Origin: Balamuthia mandrillaris
Lineage: Eukaryota > Discosea > Longamoebia > Balamuthiidae
Assembly: GCA_031835245.1 (NCBI GenBank)
Contig: JAVKOQ010000046.1
Coordinates: 124,001-188,000 of the forward strand
Length of the DNA stretch: 64,000 nucleotides
Direction of reading: 5' to 3'
The number at the start of each line of letters is the position of its first letter. The first letter of the stretch is position 1. Positions 1-11,814 of the stretch are shown piece after piece. The notes beneath the pieces are model-generated. The model was not told the origin of the DNA and made no database searches. It saw only the letters and a program-made list of their open reading frames with translations. A program made the position numbers and the translations under genes.

Positions 1-1
1 T

Positions 2-615
2 TTGGTCATCGAAGAGCCGAGACCGTGTCGTTCTGGCATGTTGGTCAACCTACGTGTGTGGGACGGCACCAAGTGCTCCTTTGATTACTCGTTTGTGCTC
101 TCGCTCGTTTTTCTTGTTCTCTTGTTCTCTTCTTTTTTCTCCGTTCTGGTAGGCCAGAAACTAATAATGTTAGAGAACTGGTAATAGAGGGTTAGAAGAA
201 TCTGAGGATGGAAGCAAAAAAGAAATTCCGCGTTACAGACTGGACACCAGAGTGGTGGATCCACTGAGCACCAACTTTCTTCTCACGACATCCACCTCGC
301 ATCTGATTGAAAAGGTAAGGCAGCTTCGAGTGGGCATGTGGGTTCGCTTCCGGAACATCAGCATTCAGATGTACCAGGGCGTTTGCTTCGGCGAGATGAC
401 TCAGAAGAGCAGTTTTGCTGAAATAGATCCGTCTAGCCCTGAAGTTGTTGCTCGTTTGAAGTTAGTTTTGTTTATTGCCACTGTTTGCATTTCCTTGGCC
501 TAACTAACCCTTGTATAACAGTGCTTATCGGCAGCGTGACGAGAACCTGAAAGAACGTGAACAGTTGTTACAGGAACAAGAGGCTACAACCTCCGTCACC
601 TGTTAGCGCGCTCTC

Positions 616-647
<32 letters not shown>

Positions 648-1318
648 CCTCTCTTCTCCTATAACCTTTCTCTCTCCATTAAATTCTAATATCTTTCCAA
701 CAGTGCATCCCCATACAGCTGCACCATTCTCCACAATTCGTGACATCCGATCCCATCCAGAGGTTTGTTCTCTTAATCCTCTCTCCCTTCTCCACAATTT
801 AATAACACGAACCGGAAAATAGCCGATAGGAAAGTTTAGAGTTAAGGCCACAGTGGTGGGATTTACACCATCAGAACTGCGGGACTTTACTGGTGTGTCT
901 CTATTGGACACAGAGAAAGCAAGCGAGAAGGAAGAACCAGAGTACCGCTTCATGTTTCAACTGATGCTGCAAGATGACACAGGAACATTGCCTGTGTTGG
1001 TTTACAAGGAAGACGCGGTTCGTGTTGCCACATCCAGGAATATGTGACCTAGAATGCTTTGTTGAAACTTACCTCTTCCTTCCCTGCTCATTAACAAAGG
1101 TAACGCTGTTCAACGGAGTGCACGCCGTTAATTTGTACGACAATGAATATTGCTATAACGTGGTGAAGAGTAAAGTAGAAAGGCTGCGCGGTGCCGTCAT
1201 TGATTGTTGCGTAAAGAGCTATCTGGCAGCTCCCTCTGAGGATACGCAAAGTTCCCTCCGACAGCGGCGCTATCGTATGTTCGATACCATACTCCTTGAT
1301 GAAGATAGCTGCTGGTGA
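2..1318 (+). CDS. POT1: POT1-like telomere end-binding protein, 3' part
   Basis: The 5' end lies outside the window. POT1 binds single-stranded telomeric DNA through OB folds in the shelterin complex. The visible exons hold the end of an OB fold (LVNLRVWDGT; then LRVGMWVRFRNISIQMYQG near 320-380), a Gln/Glu-rich linker, a fold with DDTGTLPVLVYKEDA near 970-1020, and a C-terminal segment VIDCCVKSY followed by YRMFDTILLDED, which resembles the conserved tail of animal POT1. Introns are inferred at about 95-173, 460-522, 590-703, 763-839 and 1035-1099; one contains a (CT)n tract. The stop codon is 1316-1318. It converges with PLAA, whose stop is only about 70 bp away. The family call rests on the order and spacing of these motifs by eye. 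Confidence 0.72.
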
Positions 1319-1385
1319 CTAACATGTTAAATAAAATGTATAAAACTTAAACACGAAGTATCTCCTCTTCAAAAAAAAATCTATG

Positions 1386-1787
1386 TTACTTTGATAAGAA
1401 GAATTGGAGCAACTCAGAAGCAGCCTCTTTGACTTTAGCTGCTTCATGGTTGGCATAGTGCTGCTGAAGGGACGGCAACAGTTCCATGTCCAGGGCGAGA
1501 GAGCGGGTGGCTGGGTCTTCCCAGGCGAGGGTACCAACGGCAACGAGGCACCGGTACGCTAATTCTGCATCCTGCTCGGGTTTTGCCAATAGGCTTGACA
1601 GTATGTCCATGCATTGCGCCTTGTGGCCGTCCCTCTCCTCCGCATTGTTTCCTGCTTGCTGCAGACAGTGCACTCCGTAGCTGTTATTTTTAACAAAACC
1701 ATCAGTTCAGCCATCAGCCGGAGAGAGAGGGAGAGAGAGGGAGAGGGAAAGAGAGGGAGAGGGAGAGAGAGAGAGAGAGAGAGAGAC

Positions 1788-1823
<36 letters not shown>

Positions 1824-3989
1824 GAGGAGAGAATGATACTTGAGAAGGATGGTGGCAAGCGCGGTCCGAACTGGGAGGCTGCTGTTGTGTTGACAGTCAG
1901 CCACTGCTTCCAGGACTTGTTCAATGGCGCCACAGATTATTACTCGCAATTTCTGGCGCAAAAAGGTGTTGCAAAGAACGCGCAATGCCATGATAACATT
2001 GGCCGCTGGTGGTGTGCCTCCGCTCTCGCTTACGAGACTCTTAGTCAAAACCGTTATTATGTCAAAGCGTTTGGTAGCATAGGCCACTGCAAAATAATCA
2101 ACTGCATGTGGGTGCAACACCATCAGTCGCAGTATATCCAATCCTGTGAAAGGAGGTGCAGAACACGAGAATGAACATTTTTGCAACCAGAACAAACGAG
2201 AGGAAAAAATAACAAACCTGGGAATCTGTACTTTTCTGGCCATTGAGCCAGTTTACACATAAGCACAAACTGCCCGTCTGTGAAGGTTGTGGCATGATAG
2301 CGAGAAGTCTGTTTGAGTATGGCCACAATCTCTGTTAATGCCTTTACTTGCGATTCGTTCAAAGCAACGGCTTTGGTGTCCTCCTCGCCCTGCATTCGAC
2401 CATTGAATTCCAGCAGCTTATTGAGGGCGGGATCGATCTTGGCAGTATCATACTGCAATATCGATGTCTGTGATTTGAATAATGGACAAAACAAACTTCC
2501 ATTCAGCATGCATATCCCTCTGTTGAGAAAAGCGTAAAACAGACGTACCACAGGAATATGCTGATAAGGGCTCTGCGTTGTGGGTGCCTCCCTAAGGGCA
2601 GATGGAACTTGATGGGGAAGCAGTTCTGTGGTGGGGGTAGATACGGGTTGTGGAGGCTGTTGCGCACCGCTACCAGTCCCTGGAATATATCTGTGCGAGC
2701 CAGTAAAAGGATCTTGAAAGGCTGTTGATGACGGAGCTGAAGCACTTCCTGGAATGTACCGGCCACTGCCTAGTATTTATGACTTGGGTAAGCTGGATTG
2801 CGTACACACCTAATCTAAATGAAGAAAATTTACCTGTGTATGGGTCTGAAGCACCAGTGCTAGAGTCTCCGAGGGTTACTGCACGTGAATTTTCGATGAT
2901 GAAGTTGGCCACTTGATCAAGGAAACCCTGATCCAACTCCTCTCTTTCCAAAAACTGCTGCGCTACCACATAGGGATTCTCTGCAAATCATAAATACATG
3001 AGCATCGAAAGAGGAGCGTTAAGGCAAGGAGACAGAGGTACCAGTGACGTTGTAACCAAGTTTGCGTGGAGGCTGACCATCACCAATTTCAACATCAAAG
3101 ATGTGGTCGTACTCGACGCCTTGTAAAACGGCCTTGGCTGAGGTGCCAACAGCGTCCACAACCTCTCCCATCTTTTGCCACCTGCCCTCAGCCAATTGCC
3201 ATTGATAAACCTCTACTACAGAACCATTCTTGATGATCAAATTCTGTTGGTCCTTGGTTCCCGGTTGCTCAAGGGCTTCGGGTCCTGGTAGTCTTTCCGT
3301 GTTGAGTTCGCCAACAGCACCGGTGGTTTGCTTGGGAATGGCGACCGCTGACACTTTGCTTTCATAGCTGGCAATTTCTTCTGCCGAGGCTGTGCGTGAG
3401 GGATCCCTGGTCCATAGGCGAGCCACCCCATCGCTACTGGCCGTTATGATATCAGTGTTTGGCAGAGCTGCCACACACCACACCGTACTTGGATGCATGA
3501 TTGTCTGCTGGCAGGTGCTGTCTGCGCGTTCATGCAGAAAGTGGACATTAACCCAGCAAGCTCATTTGAAACAGAGGTTCAACAAAGAGAAGAGAAACCA
3601 ACCTCGCCATATTTTAAGAGCCCTATCCTCTCCACCTGTGGCGAATGTGTGATCTGGAAGTACGCTTGCTGAGAAAATGAAAGAACTGTGTCCGTAGAGA
3701 TCTTGAAGAGGTTCTCCGCTGAAAGCCCATAGCCGTATTAGCCTTTTTTTTTTTTGAGCACGAGAATGCACGAGGTAAGCAAAAGAGGCAGGTGGCCCTG
3801 CTGTTTGAGGAACAAGGCATCATATCATACCCATCGTTACCACAAGAAAGGAATCCCACATTTTCTACAAGTTTAAGATCTCTAACACAGTCTGTGTGGC
3901 CTTGATATGTATGTACACACACGCCGTCTTTCCACAAGCGAATCTCTTTGTCAGCAGAACCTTTTTACATATCCAATACGGTTAGACTA

Positions 3990-4032
<43 letters not shown>

Positions 4033-4804
4033 AGTCTCATCTTATTTTTTACTTTCTCTTCGCTCACATCGCTCACTTCTCTCTCTCTCTCTCTCTGTCT
4101 CTCTTCTGTATGCAAATCGCGATGCAAACCTGTCAAAATGCTGCCATCAGGCAAGGGAAGAACAGCCCAAACTGCTTGTGTATGCCCCCGAAGCACCTGA
4201 ATGCACTCTACACCACGCCATACTCTTACTGTACTAAAAGCCAACCATTAACATTAAACAAAAAATCGTGAAGAGAACAAAGAGAAAGGAAAAGGTACTG
4301 ATCCCAAGAGCCAGAAACAAGGTCCCCATTGCCAGCGACAGCAAGAGAGACCACAGGTTTGTCGTGGCCGATGAGAACCATGGCAGGCTCTCCAGGTGCC
4401 TCCAAATCCCAAATGTTGATAATGTTGTCATTGCCGCCAGAAGCCACGCCGCCGCCTTTAGGCAGCTGCGAGCTTCCTTTGGGCAAAGCGGTCACCACCG
4501 ACACAAAGTGCGAGTGGCCGAGCATGGTCTGGACGTTCTCCCAATGTCCGCTTTGGCTGTTTGGCAGCCACAAGCGAACCGACTTGTCCCTGGAGCAGGT
4601 CACCACGCCGTAGCCTTGCTCCGTGCTCACTACACAAACGGAACGAACCTGTTTGTAGTTTGTGTGTTTTTTTTGCTAGTGTTAGCCATCCCAGGGGCTG
4701 TTTTTCATCTTTTCATGCGTTAGGGAAGAGAGCGAGAGCCGTACGTCTGCATCGTGGCCGATGAGCTCGGCTGAAAGGCGGTAGTGATCGTGCTGAGCGT
4801 CCAT
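1386..4804 (-). CDS. PLAA: Phospholipase A2-activating protein (PLAA/Doa1/Ufd3)
   Basis: PLAA is a ubiquitin-binding cofactor of the p97/Cdc48 segregase. The start ATG (4802-4804) opens a small exon, MDAQHDHYRLSAELIGHDAD, followed after an intron by WD40 repeats such as GYGVVTCSRDKSVRLW, GNDNIINIWDL, STVRVWRG, DKEIRLWKDG, IRLWAFSGE and DGVARLW. Next comes a PFU domain (KNGSVVEVYQWQLAEGRWQ near 3170-3235, ending FDVEIGDGQPPRKLGYNV). Proline-rich spacers follow, then an all-helical PUL domain from about 2480 to the stop at 1386-1388. Domain order WD40-PFU-PUL is diagnostic. About nine introns are implied; those near 1725-1830 and 3990-4110 carry GA/CT microsatellites. The gene diverges from the uncertain gene starting near 5114. 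Confidence 0.9.
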
Positions 4805-5113
4805 CTCGGGGGAGCTTTGTCGTGTCTCGTTCATCTTCTTCTGCAACTACTTGGTTCGCGGAAGAACGCGCGGTTCTCTCTGCTTTCCTGCCGCACCACG
4901 AGACCACGTCGACGTGTGCCAACCTCCGCTTCGCTGGGTTGTGGCGCAAATGGCGCTTTTGGATTCAGAACAGCCAGAAAATGCCAACGCCACACCGCTG
5001 GGTTAGATTGACCAACCGCTAACCCTAACCTTAATTCATAATTTCCTTTTTCTCGCTGTGTCGAACAACGGAAGGAATCCCCCGCTCCCTCTCTGCAGTT
5101 GGCTGGCCCTGAT

Positions 5114-6080
5114 GAACAATATTGCGCCCCGCGGCCCTTTCGATCAAGCTGCACCAATCAATCAGGGCATTAAATCTTCTGGATTCGGTAGTAACGCTGC
5201 CTTCAGTCGCGGTTGAGGGTGGAGGAACGCTGATTGCGCTCAAAACAAGAAAACAAGACGAAAAAGCTGCAGAACTAGAGAATGAGGGCATCGTTGAAGC
5301 TCGTTTGGGTAATACTCTTACTCAACCAGGCAGCCTTTTTGGCTCGATTGAGAAGGAGGGTGGAGCACCAGTGCCTCCTCAATTTCGACTGGAAAACAAA
5401 CCTTTTATTCTTCCGTAGAATTTCCCTAGAAGCTCGGTTGCAGTCCTTGCCACTGCTCTCTCTCTGGACTTCCTTCTGATTCCAAAAGACAAAGAGGGCA
5501 ATGCTCTGACGCAATATTGGATGTTTTTTGAGATTCCAACTTGGTTTTGCAGTGGAACAACCTCCCAAGATGGAACATTGTTGAGACCAACACTACCATC
5601 CTTCAGCAGGTCAAGTTCGCAGCCACATCTACAACACCTCCTGGCACCGTCTCCATCGCTCACACTGTGACAAAGGAAAATCTCACTCTTTCCTTGGGGT
5701 TTGTCACTGTACCGTAATAATTCCCTCTCCCGCTTCACCCTCTTTGGGAGAGCCCACCGCAATTGAGAACGAGGGATCATATTCAATGTTAGAAGATAAC
5801 CACATCTGCCGTTACGTAGGGTCATCGTCATCATACTTATTACCGTGCTAGTGGCAGTGATAGCGCTCGTTGCCTTGATCGTAATGGCTATTTTCTATGG
5901 AAGAAAGCAGAAGAAGGCAACCGATGTAACGATACGAACAAATGCCATTGTAAACTTTGGAAGCTCACCGCTTGAAGATATTGATAGAAGGAGGAAGACT
6001 GAGGTACTGTTTTGTTGTAACTTAATATTCAATAGTGCAAACATTTCGCAAGAGGAGAGTGCGAGAGTGAGAAAGAGTAG
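5114..6080 (+). CDS. Uncertain multi-exon single-pass membrane protein
   Basis: I do not recognise this gene and its exon structure is unresolved. A strong hydrophobic segment of about 22 residues near 5833-5900 (LVAVIALVALIVMAIFYGRK) is followed by a basic stop-transfer stretch and a short tail, as in type I membrane proteins. Upstream, open stretches in different frames cover 5122-5418, 5420-5530 and 5545-5720; the last is Thr-rich with sequons (NTT, NLT) fitting an extracellular stem. An ATG at 5282 gives a signal-peptide-like start (MRASLKLVWVILLLNQAAFL); the ATG at 5114 is the alternative. The last exon stops near 6080 or 6097, abutting the PDCD5 stop on the other strand. Frame changes could be introns or decay. 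Confidence 0.33.
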
Positions 6081-6095
6081 GGCAACATTAACAAA

Positions 6096-6820
6096 CTAAA
6101 AATCGTCGTCATCGTCATCCAGTCTCTTTCTTTGAAACTGTTTGGGATAAGCAAAAGAAAGCAGCCAGCCAGAATTACCGTAAGAACACGCAACAGTCAA
6201 ACTCGAAACAAAGAAGAACATACCGTTATTTTTGTCTCTTTCTTAGCTTTACTGATCTGTCCCAACATGCTAATGAGGGACGGTTCGTCCACTTTACCGC
6301 CCAGTTGACCCGTCTGTGCTGCTCTGATGAGGCTGTCTTCAACCTGCCGAGCCTTGTCCGGCTTCACCAACGCTATTCTTGACACTGATAGGACAAGCAA
6401 AGGAGGTGAGCTCACGAACAAAAGCAGTATTTTGAGCTGTTAAGCAAACGCTCTCTTCAATACGCACAACGTTCCCGCGCTTCAGGGGTAAGGATTTGTG
6501 TGAGGATCATTCGCCTACGTTCTTCCATCTCCTGTTGCTGTTGTTGCTGTTGTGCAGCAGAAGCACCACCACCTCCTCCTCCTCCTCCTCCTCGACTCTA
6601 GATTACAAAGAGGATCCAATGTCATTGTGAGAGAAAGTGGATGAGAAAAAAAAACGTAGTGGAGAGAGTGTGTACCGCATACTGAGCCTTAAGCTCCGCC
6701 ATCCGTCGTTGGCGAATAGCCTCTAATTCTGCGTCATCCTCCTGTTTTTTTCAAAACACACACCTGTTAGCCCAACTACAACAAGCAAGCAGGAAGAAGC
6801 AGCTGTATTTTTTTTACCAT
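6096..6820 (-). CDS. PDCD5: PDCD5 / TFAR19 family DNA-binding protein
   Basis: Small, basic-acidic helical protein of the PDCD5 family, found in archaea and eukaryotes and linked to chaperonin and TIP60 function. The assembled reading is DDAELEAIRQRRMAELKAQY, a Gly/Gln-rich linker, EMEERRRMILTQILTPEARE, ALVKPDKARQVEDSLIRAAQ, and an acidic end RLDDDDDDF. Each block matches the family order (N-terminal helix, core, ALVKP motif, R-rich acidic tail). The first exon carries only the ATG (6818-6820); exon 2 is 6676-6741. A Gly run plus seven Gln in exon 3 is an insertion relative to usual family members. The stop codon is 6096-6098. Confidence 0.9.
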
Positions 6821-6939
6821 GGTCGATCAAAAACTCTCAACCGTGTTCGTGTCCTTCTTCTTCTTCTTGGCGCTTTGCTTTTTGTTTGTTTTGGTGGTGG
6901 TGGAATTGTGCGTTCTCCTATCTTGGCTCATGTCCTCGC

Positions 6940-7192
6940 TCTTGTCGGATGAAGTGACATTTCGCTGAAATTTAGCCCAAATCTAAATTTTCCTGAGAAA
7001 TCAGGAAATGTGAAACCGGGAAATGCCTGTTCATGCAAACAACCCCTGTTTGGTGTCGTTTTAAGGAAGACCCATGTTGCTGCTCCAGCTATAAATAGCT
7101 GCACAGTCTGGGCGTTCGACACTCTACCACATCAAGTATCACACAAACAATCAACACAAACTAACACAATACCAGCCATATCCACATCCACG
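6940..7192 (+). promoter_or_regulatory. HSP20 promoter with TATA box and heat-shock-element-like repeats
   Basis: A clear TATA box (CTATAAATAG, 7089-7098) lies about 95 bp upstream of the HSP20 start codon. Between about 6957 and 7025 there are alternating TTC and GAA pentamer-like units (TTCGCTGAA, TTTTCCTGAGAAAT, CGGGAAATG), as expected for heat-shock-factor binding sites, though none is a perfect three-unit element. The leader 7110-7192 is A/C-rich and free of ATG codons, typical of highly translated stress mRNAs. Confidence 0.5.
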
Positions 7193-7672
7193 ATGAGCCT
7201 CTGGTCCGAAATGAGACGTCTGCAAAGGGACATGGACTCTCTCTTTGGAGAAGTGCGTGATGCCCAACAGCCCACTGCCAACGACAAGGCCGTTGCCACA
7301 ACCAGCACCAATCCCTGGTCCCTCGCTGATGTGGCCCGCATGACCCGCCAATGGACCCCTCTCTGCGACGTCCGTGAGACAGAGAACGCTCTGCTGGTGC
7401 ACGCCGAGCTACCTGGTATCAACAAGGAAGACATCCACGTTGACGTGGAGAACGGCCGCTTGACCATCCGCGGAGAAAGAAAGCATGAGACCAAGGAAGA
7501 GAACGAGAAGTACCATCGTGTGGAGAGGAGCTACGGCACCTTCCAGAGAACTATGAGCCTTCCCCAGGGGGTGGATCCTACCGCCATCGAGGCCAACTAC
7601 AAGGACGGAGTGTTGGAGCTGACCATCCCCAAACCCGAGCCTCCCAAGGGCCACAAGATCACCATTAACTAA
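7193..7672 (+). CDS. Small heat shock protein, HSP20/alpha-crystallin family
   Basis: Intronless gene of 159 codons encoding an ATP-independent holdase that binds unfolding proteins. The alpha-crystallin domain covers about residues 58-150: TPLCDVRETENALLVHAELP, then INKEDIHVDVENGRLTIRGE, then the hallmark VERSYGTFQRTMSLPQGVD and the consensus region ANYKDGVLELTIPK. It ends with KITIN; its I-T-I supplies the I-x-I motif used for oligomer assembly. The N-terminal arm (MSLWSEMRRLQRDMDSLFGE) is amphipathic. This ATG was chosen because an in-frame upstream extension crosses the TATA box and promoter. The absence of introns is common for stress genes. Confidence 0.95.
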   Translation: MSLWSEMRRLQRDMDSLFGEVRDAQQPTANDKAVATTSTNPWSLADVARMTRQWTPLCDVRETENALLVHAELPGINKEDIHVDVENGRLTIRGERKHETKEENEKYHRVERSYGTFQRTMSLPQGVDPTAIEANYKDGVLELTIPKPEPPKGHKITIN

Positions 7673-7988
7673 GGTGGTCAGAATGATTGGCCTGCATTCC
7701 CTTCAGTATATCAATATTTATTGTTTTTTTTTTTTTAGAGTGTACCTTTGTTTTTGCTATCTTATAAACAGAACGGTGGGAAGCTAGCTATCCCTACCAT
7801 CCATCCGCGTTGGTCCATGTGCTAAAATTCAATCTCTGTCGACAATATAATGTTATGAATTATTGATAATTTGAGATAATTTTTCGGCCACGGGATACGG
7901 CTGATTCGCCTGCATGAACCCTCAGTGTCGACAAATAAAGAAAGCAAGCAAAACAAAAAAGCAGAGTAGTAGAGGGAGCAGCATCATC
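7673..7988. other. Intergenic spacer between HSP20 and the LisH-WD40 gene
   Basis: About 316 bp with no gene seen. It holds the HSP20 3' untranslated region with a T-run at 7725-7736 and AT-rich sequence to about 7885, then an A-rich leader directly before the next start codon. Confidence 0.6.
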
Positions 7989-8728
7989 ATGGAGGGGGAC
8001 CATGCTCGCCAGCTCCTGCCGGAGGGTGCTACCCATCAGGCGGGAGGAGGGGAAGGCGGAGGAGGAGAAGACGGACACCTCACAAGGGCACATGAAGAAC
8101 ATGCAGAGGCAGGCCTGGGCAGCATGAGAACCACGAAAAGCGTTGGCTTTGCGCTTGAGGAGAGGAGGTCCTCGTTGCAAGGCGCCGTGGTGGATCCCAA
8201 GAGCAAAGAGGAGAGGCGCAACATGCTGTTGCAGAGAGTGGGCACAACGGAGCACGTTGGACCCCAGAAAAAGCGCATCTTGGCACAGGATGCGGTGTTT
8301 GATGCGGAGGACCCGCAGGTGAAGGAGGACATCATTGGCATGATCATTCAGTACCTTCAGGACAACGACTACACGGCCTCTTCCCTCACTTTGCAGGACG
8401 AGACCAACGTGAAGCTTTCCGAGAAGCTGCACGACCGCTCACACTTTAAAGACATACGACGAGCCATTACAGGCAAATGCTTTCTCCTTTCTTTCTCACT
8501 CTTTGAACGAAGCTCTTCACCTCACTCACTGTGCATCCTTTCTTTCTTTGTCAACCCTACGAACAACAACAGAAGGAGACTGGGCTGAGGTGGAGAAACT
8601 TTGCACTAAGCAGACCTTTCGCAACCACAAAAGCTTTCTGTATGCAGTACACAAACAGCAATATTTGGAGCTGCTGGAGAAGCAAGAATTCCAAAAGGTT
8701 GAACCCTACTGTGTTTTCCACTCCGCTT

Positions 8729-8777
<49 letters not shown>

Positions 8778-8978
8778 GCTCGTTCTCCCGTGTTGCTCAT
8801 TGTTGCGTTGCTTCATTTGATGAACAGGCGTTTACCTTCTTGAACAAACGGCTGAAACCGTACGAGCGATACGCGACCAACCCAAAAGAATTCCGTGACC
8901 TGTGTTATCTGCTTACCTGTAAGTCTGTTCAAGACGCTCCCTCCTTCAAGAACTGGGATGGAGCCAAGGGCACCTCTA

Positions 8979-9013
<35 letters not shown>

Positions 9014-10782
9014 ATCTTTCAACACTAAGCCGACATGATCATTGCAGAGAAAAGTTGGTAGAACAGTTCCAATCAATGCTGCAGTTTGAGACACGACGCA
9101 CTGCTTCTGGACCTCAGGTACCTCCAAATAGGTTACTAGCATTACTGCGACAAGCTGTGTTCTATCAGGTGGGCTCTCAATGTTTTCAGTCATTGGCCGT
9201 TTACTTATGCTAACATGAAGACACCTTCGCTGCTCTTTAGTTGGAATTCAGTCGTTATCATCCTAAAGTGGTGCCAAAGGTCACAACGTAAGCTCCCTGC
9301 CGTTCGATTTTTAACTTCACGGTTTTAAGTGCTAACATCTCTTTTGGGATAACATTGTAACAGCCTTTTGGAGGACTTTAGCCCCTTTGTCCTTCCGAAT
9401 GCCCTCAAAGATTGCTTTGTTGGTCATCGCGGTAATGTCAAGTGTGTTGAATTTATAGGAGAAGAGGGTTTCACCCTTGCCTCTGGTTCCAGGTACGTTC
9501 ATTAATTTCTTTGTGCCAAGTCAGCCAGTCATACTCTAGTTGTATTGACCATGTTCCCAGTGACAACACAATTAAGGTTTGGGACGTGGAGGCTGGTGCT
9601 GGACAAAAGCATCTGCTTCACACCCTTAAAGGACACACGTCCAGGATATGGGACATATCATCTAACTTAAGTGGGTCTCTTTTGGCAAGCGCTTCGGGTG
9701 ATGGTTCCGTTAAGGTCTGTACCACATCATTGCTTTCTTCCTCTCTTCTGTTTGGTGAACTATGAGAGTTGCTAAGAAAAGAATGTGGTGGTGCGAGCAG
9801 TTGTGGGACTTAAGTCGGCAAGTTGTTGTAAACAGCAAAACGCTCAAGTCGCACAAAGGAGATGTGTACAGTGTTAAATTCCATCCTGGAGAAAACCACG
9901 TGGTGACTGGCGGTTACGATAAGATAGTTCGTTTGTTTGATGTGAGAACAGGAACACTCATTAAGACATTTACGGGGCATCAAGCCTCTGTCTCCAAAGT
10001 TATTTTCAACCCACACGGCAACCTCATTATCAGCGGGTTTGATCTGCTCTTTTCTGGTGTTCTTTGCAGTACTTATTTTCCAACACACGAAAAAAAAAAA
10101 TAGTTCAAAGGATAACACTATCAAGTTTTGGGATATGACAAGCGGCCTTTGCGTCAAGACCTATAGCACATACTTGGGTGAGGTCACTTCTGTTGCCACA
10201 AATATGAGTGGCAGCCTCTTGCTTAGTGCCTCTAAAGATAACTCCAACAGACTGTGGGATGTCCGAACGGTACATTCTTCACTTCCCTCTTCCCTCTCTC
10301 TCTCTCTCTCTCTCTCCCTCTTGTCTTAGCCGTTTATGTACAGGCTCGTCCCGTTCGTCGGTTTAAAGGCCACCAAAACACGTCCAAAAACTTTGTGCGT
10401 GCCGCCTTTGGCCCCAACGAATCCCTCATCATCGGAGGCTCTGAGGACGGCTGCATCTACTTGTGGGATCAAGAGACAGGCGATCTCTTGCAAAAGTTAC
10501 GCGGTCACTCTGGAGTTGTCTATGAGGCCATTTGGAATGCTCAGCAATCCCTTGTGGCCAGGTACTTACTGCATTCCTCATCTTTTCTTTCTCGCTTACC
10601 AAATGTGCATGCCTAATGATATGAACTGTCATGAAAACAGCTGTGGAGAAGATGAAACGGTGAGAACGTGGTGGTATGATGAGAGGCAGCCCCTATTCGC
10701 GGATGAGAACCAGGAGGGCCTTGTTTCCTTTAAGCCTACCAATACTAACAGCAATGGCAGTAGCGCGGACAAAGAAAAATAA
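7989..10782 (+). CDS. LisH-CTLH-WD40 repeat protein
   Basis: Probable scaffold built from a LisH dimerisation motif, a CTLH helical region and a C-terminal beta-propeller. After a long acidic/Gly-rich N-terminus comes LisH (DIIGMIIQYLQDNDYTASSL), then CTLH (GDWAEVEKLC to PKEFRDLCYLLTCKSVQD), then VPPNRLLALLRQAVFYQ, then about seven WD repeats (DNTIKVWDVEAG, DGSVKLWDL, YDKIVRLFDV, DNTIKFWDM, DNSNRLWDV, DGCIYLWDQ, DETVRTWWYD). The order resembles WDR47, TOPLESS and SMU1; I cannot assign an orthologue. At least ten introns; the first (8473-8572) has a GC donor, and several hold (CT)n tracts. Stop codon 10780-10782; the gene converges with the 7TM gene. Confidence 0.82.
8473..8572 (+). other. GC-AG intron
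   Basis: Exon 1 ends ATTACAG and is followed by GCAAAT; no GT donor nearby keeps the frame. The acceptor is AACAACAG at 8571-8572. Joining gives AITEGDWAEVEK, which is in frame and continues the CTLH helix. The donor AG|GCAA fits the known consensus of GC-AG introns. Confidence 0.75.
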
Positions 10783-10943
10783 AGTCACATACAAGAGGGA
10801 AGAAAAAGATGAACTTTTACTTCAATTTTTACAATAGGAGGAGGAGCTTACAAGCAAACTACTACAGGTTTTTCATACTTGCTTGTGGGAGTCGTTTGGC
10901 TTAAATACATACAAGAAGGAAGCGACAAAAGCTATGATAGCAT

Positions 10944-11774
10944 TCATCGTTGGTCTGTCGTATCGCTGTTGTTGTTGCTGTTGCTTTCGGTACTGGTTTC
11001 CTCTTCTCCGCTGGCAGCACCATTGGCAGAAGTAGTTGAGGAAGGTGGAGAGGAGGCGGATAGTGGCAGTTGTTGTGTTGGTTGAGAGGAAGAAGAGGGG
11101 GAGGGAGTGGGAGCGTTGGAGAGAGGGCGCGGCACAGCAATGAGGGCATACAACACAGAGTTGAGAGCGATGAACAAGGCCAGCTGCTCTAGGAGGAAGG
11201 GCAACCATGCCCTCTGCCAGGGTAGTAACACAGCGCCAAGCGGTGATACCACAGGAGCCACTGCCAAGTACACGAAGAAGGCTTTCTGACAAGCACTGCA
11301 CATCGTAATTGAAGGTGTCAGTGCTATGAAAGGAAAACATGAAGACCATCGCTCTAAAACAAACAAATAGAAAGAAAGCATATGAAAAGGAATAAATACT
11401 TCATCAGGTTAAGCTTCCACCTGGTCTCAGCTTCTTGTTTGGGGTGTGAAGCCAAGAAACCTCGTAACCGACCAATGTTTCCACCAATAGCCAACAGCAC
11501 TCCAAACCATATCAGCACTTGAACCACTTCGAGTGATAGCTGCAAGAAATAGAGGAATGGAAGCTATGAGCTGCGTGACAACAGTCCGAACGAGAAGCAA
11601 GACAAGAAAACAGAAAGGGTACCCGGTAAGCATACTGTATGCTGGAGGGAGTCTCCGAAAAGGCATGCAGCACAGTGAACGTTGTGTAGAGAATGAACGC
11701 AGCTTTACCCAAATAGTTCATTTAATAGTTAGAAATGGTGTCTGGGAGGTCAAAGCGAACTCTTGAATAAGAGA

Positions 11775-11814
<40 letters not shown>

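Noticed and set aside
5020-5037. Telomere-like CTAACCCTAACC near the POT1 and PLAA genes
   Set aside because: Only about two units; no array, so not a telomeric or subtelomeric tract.
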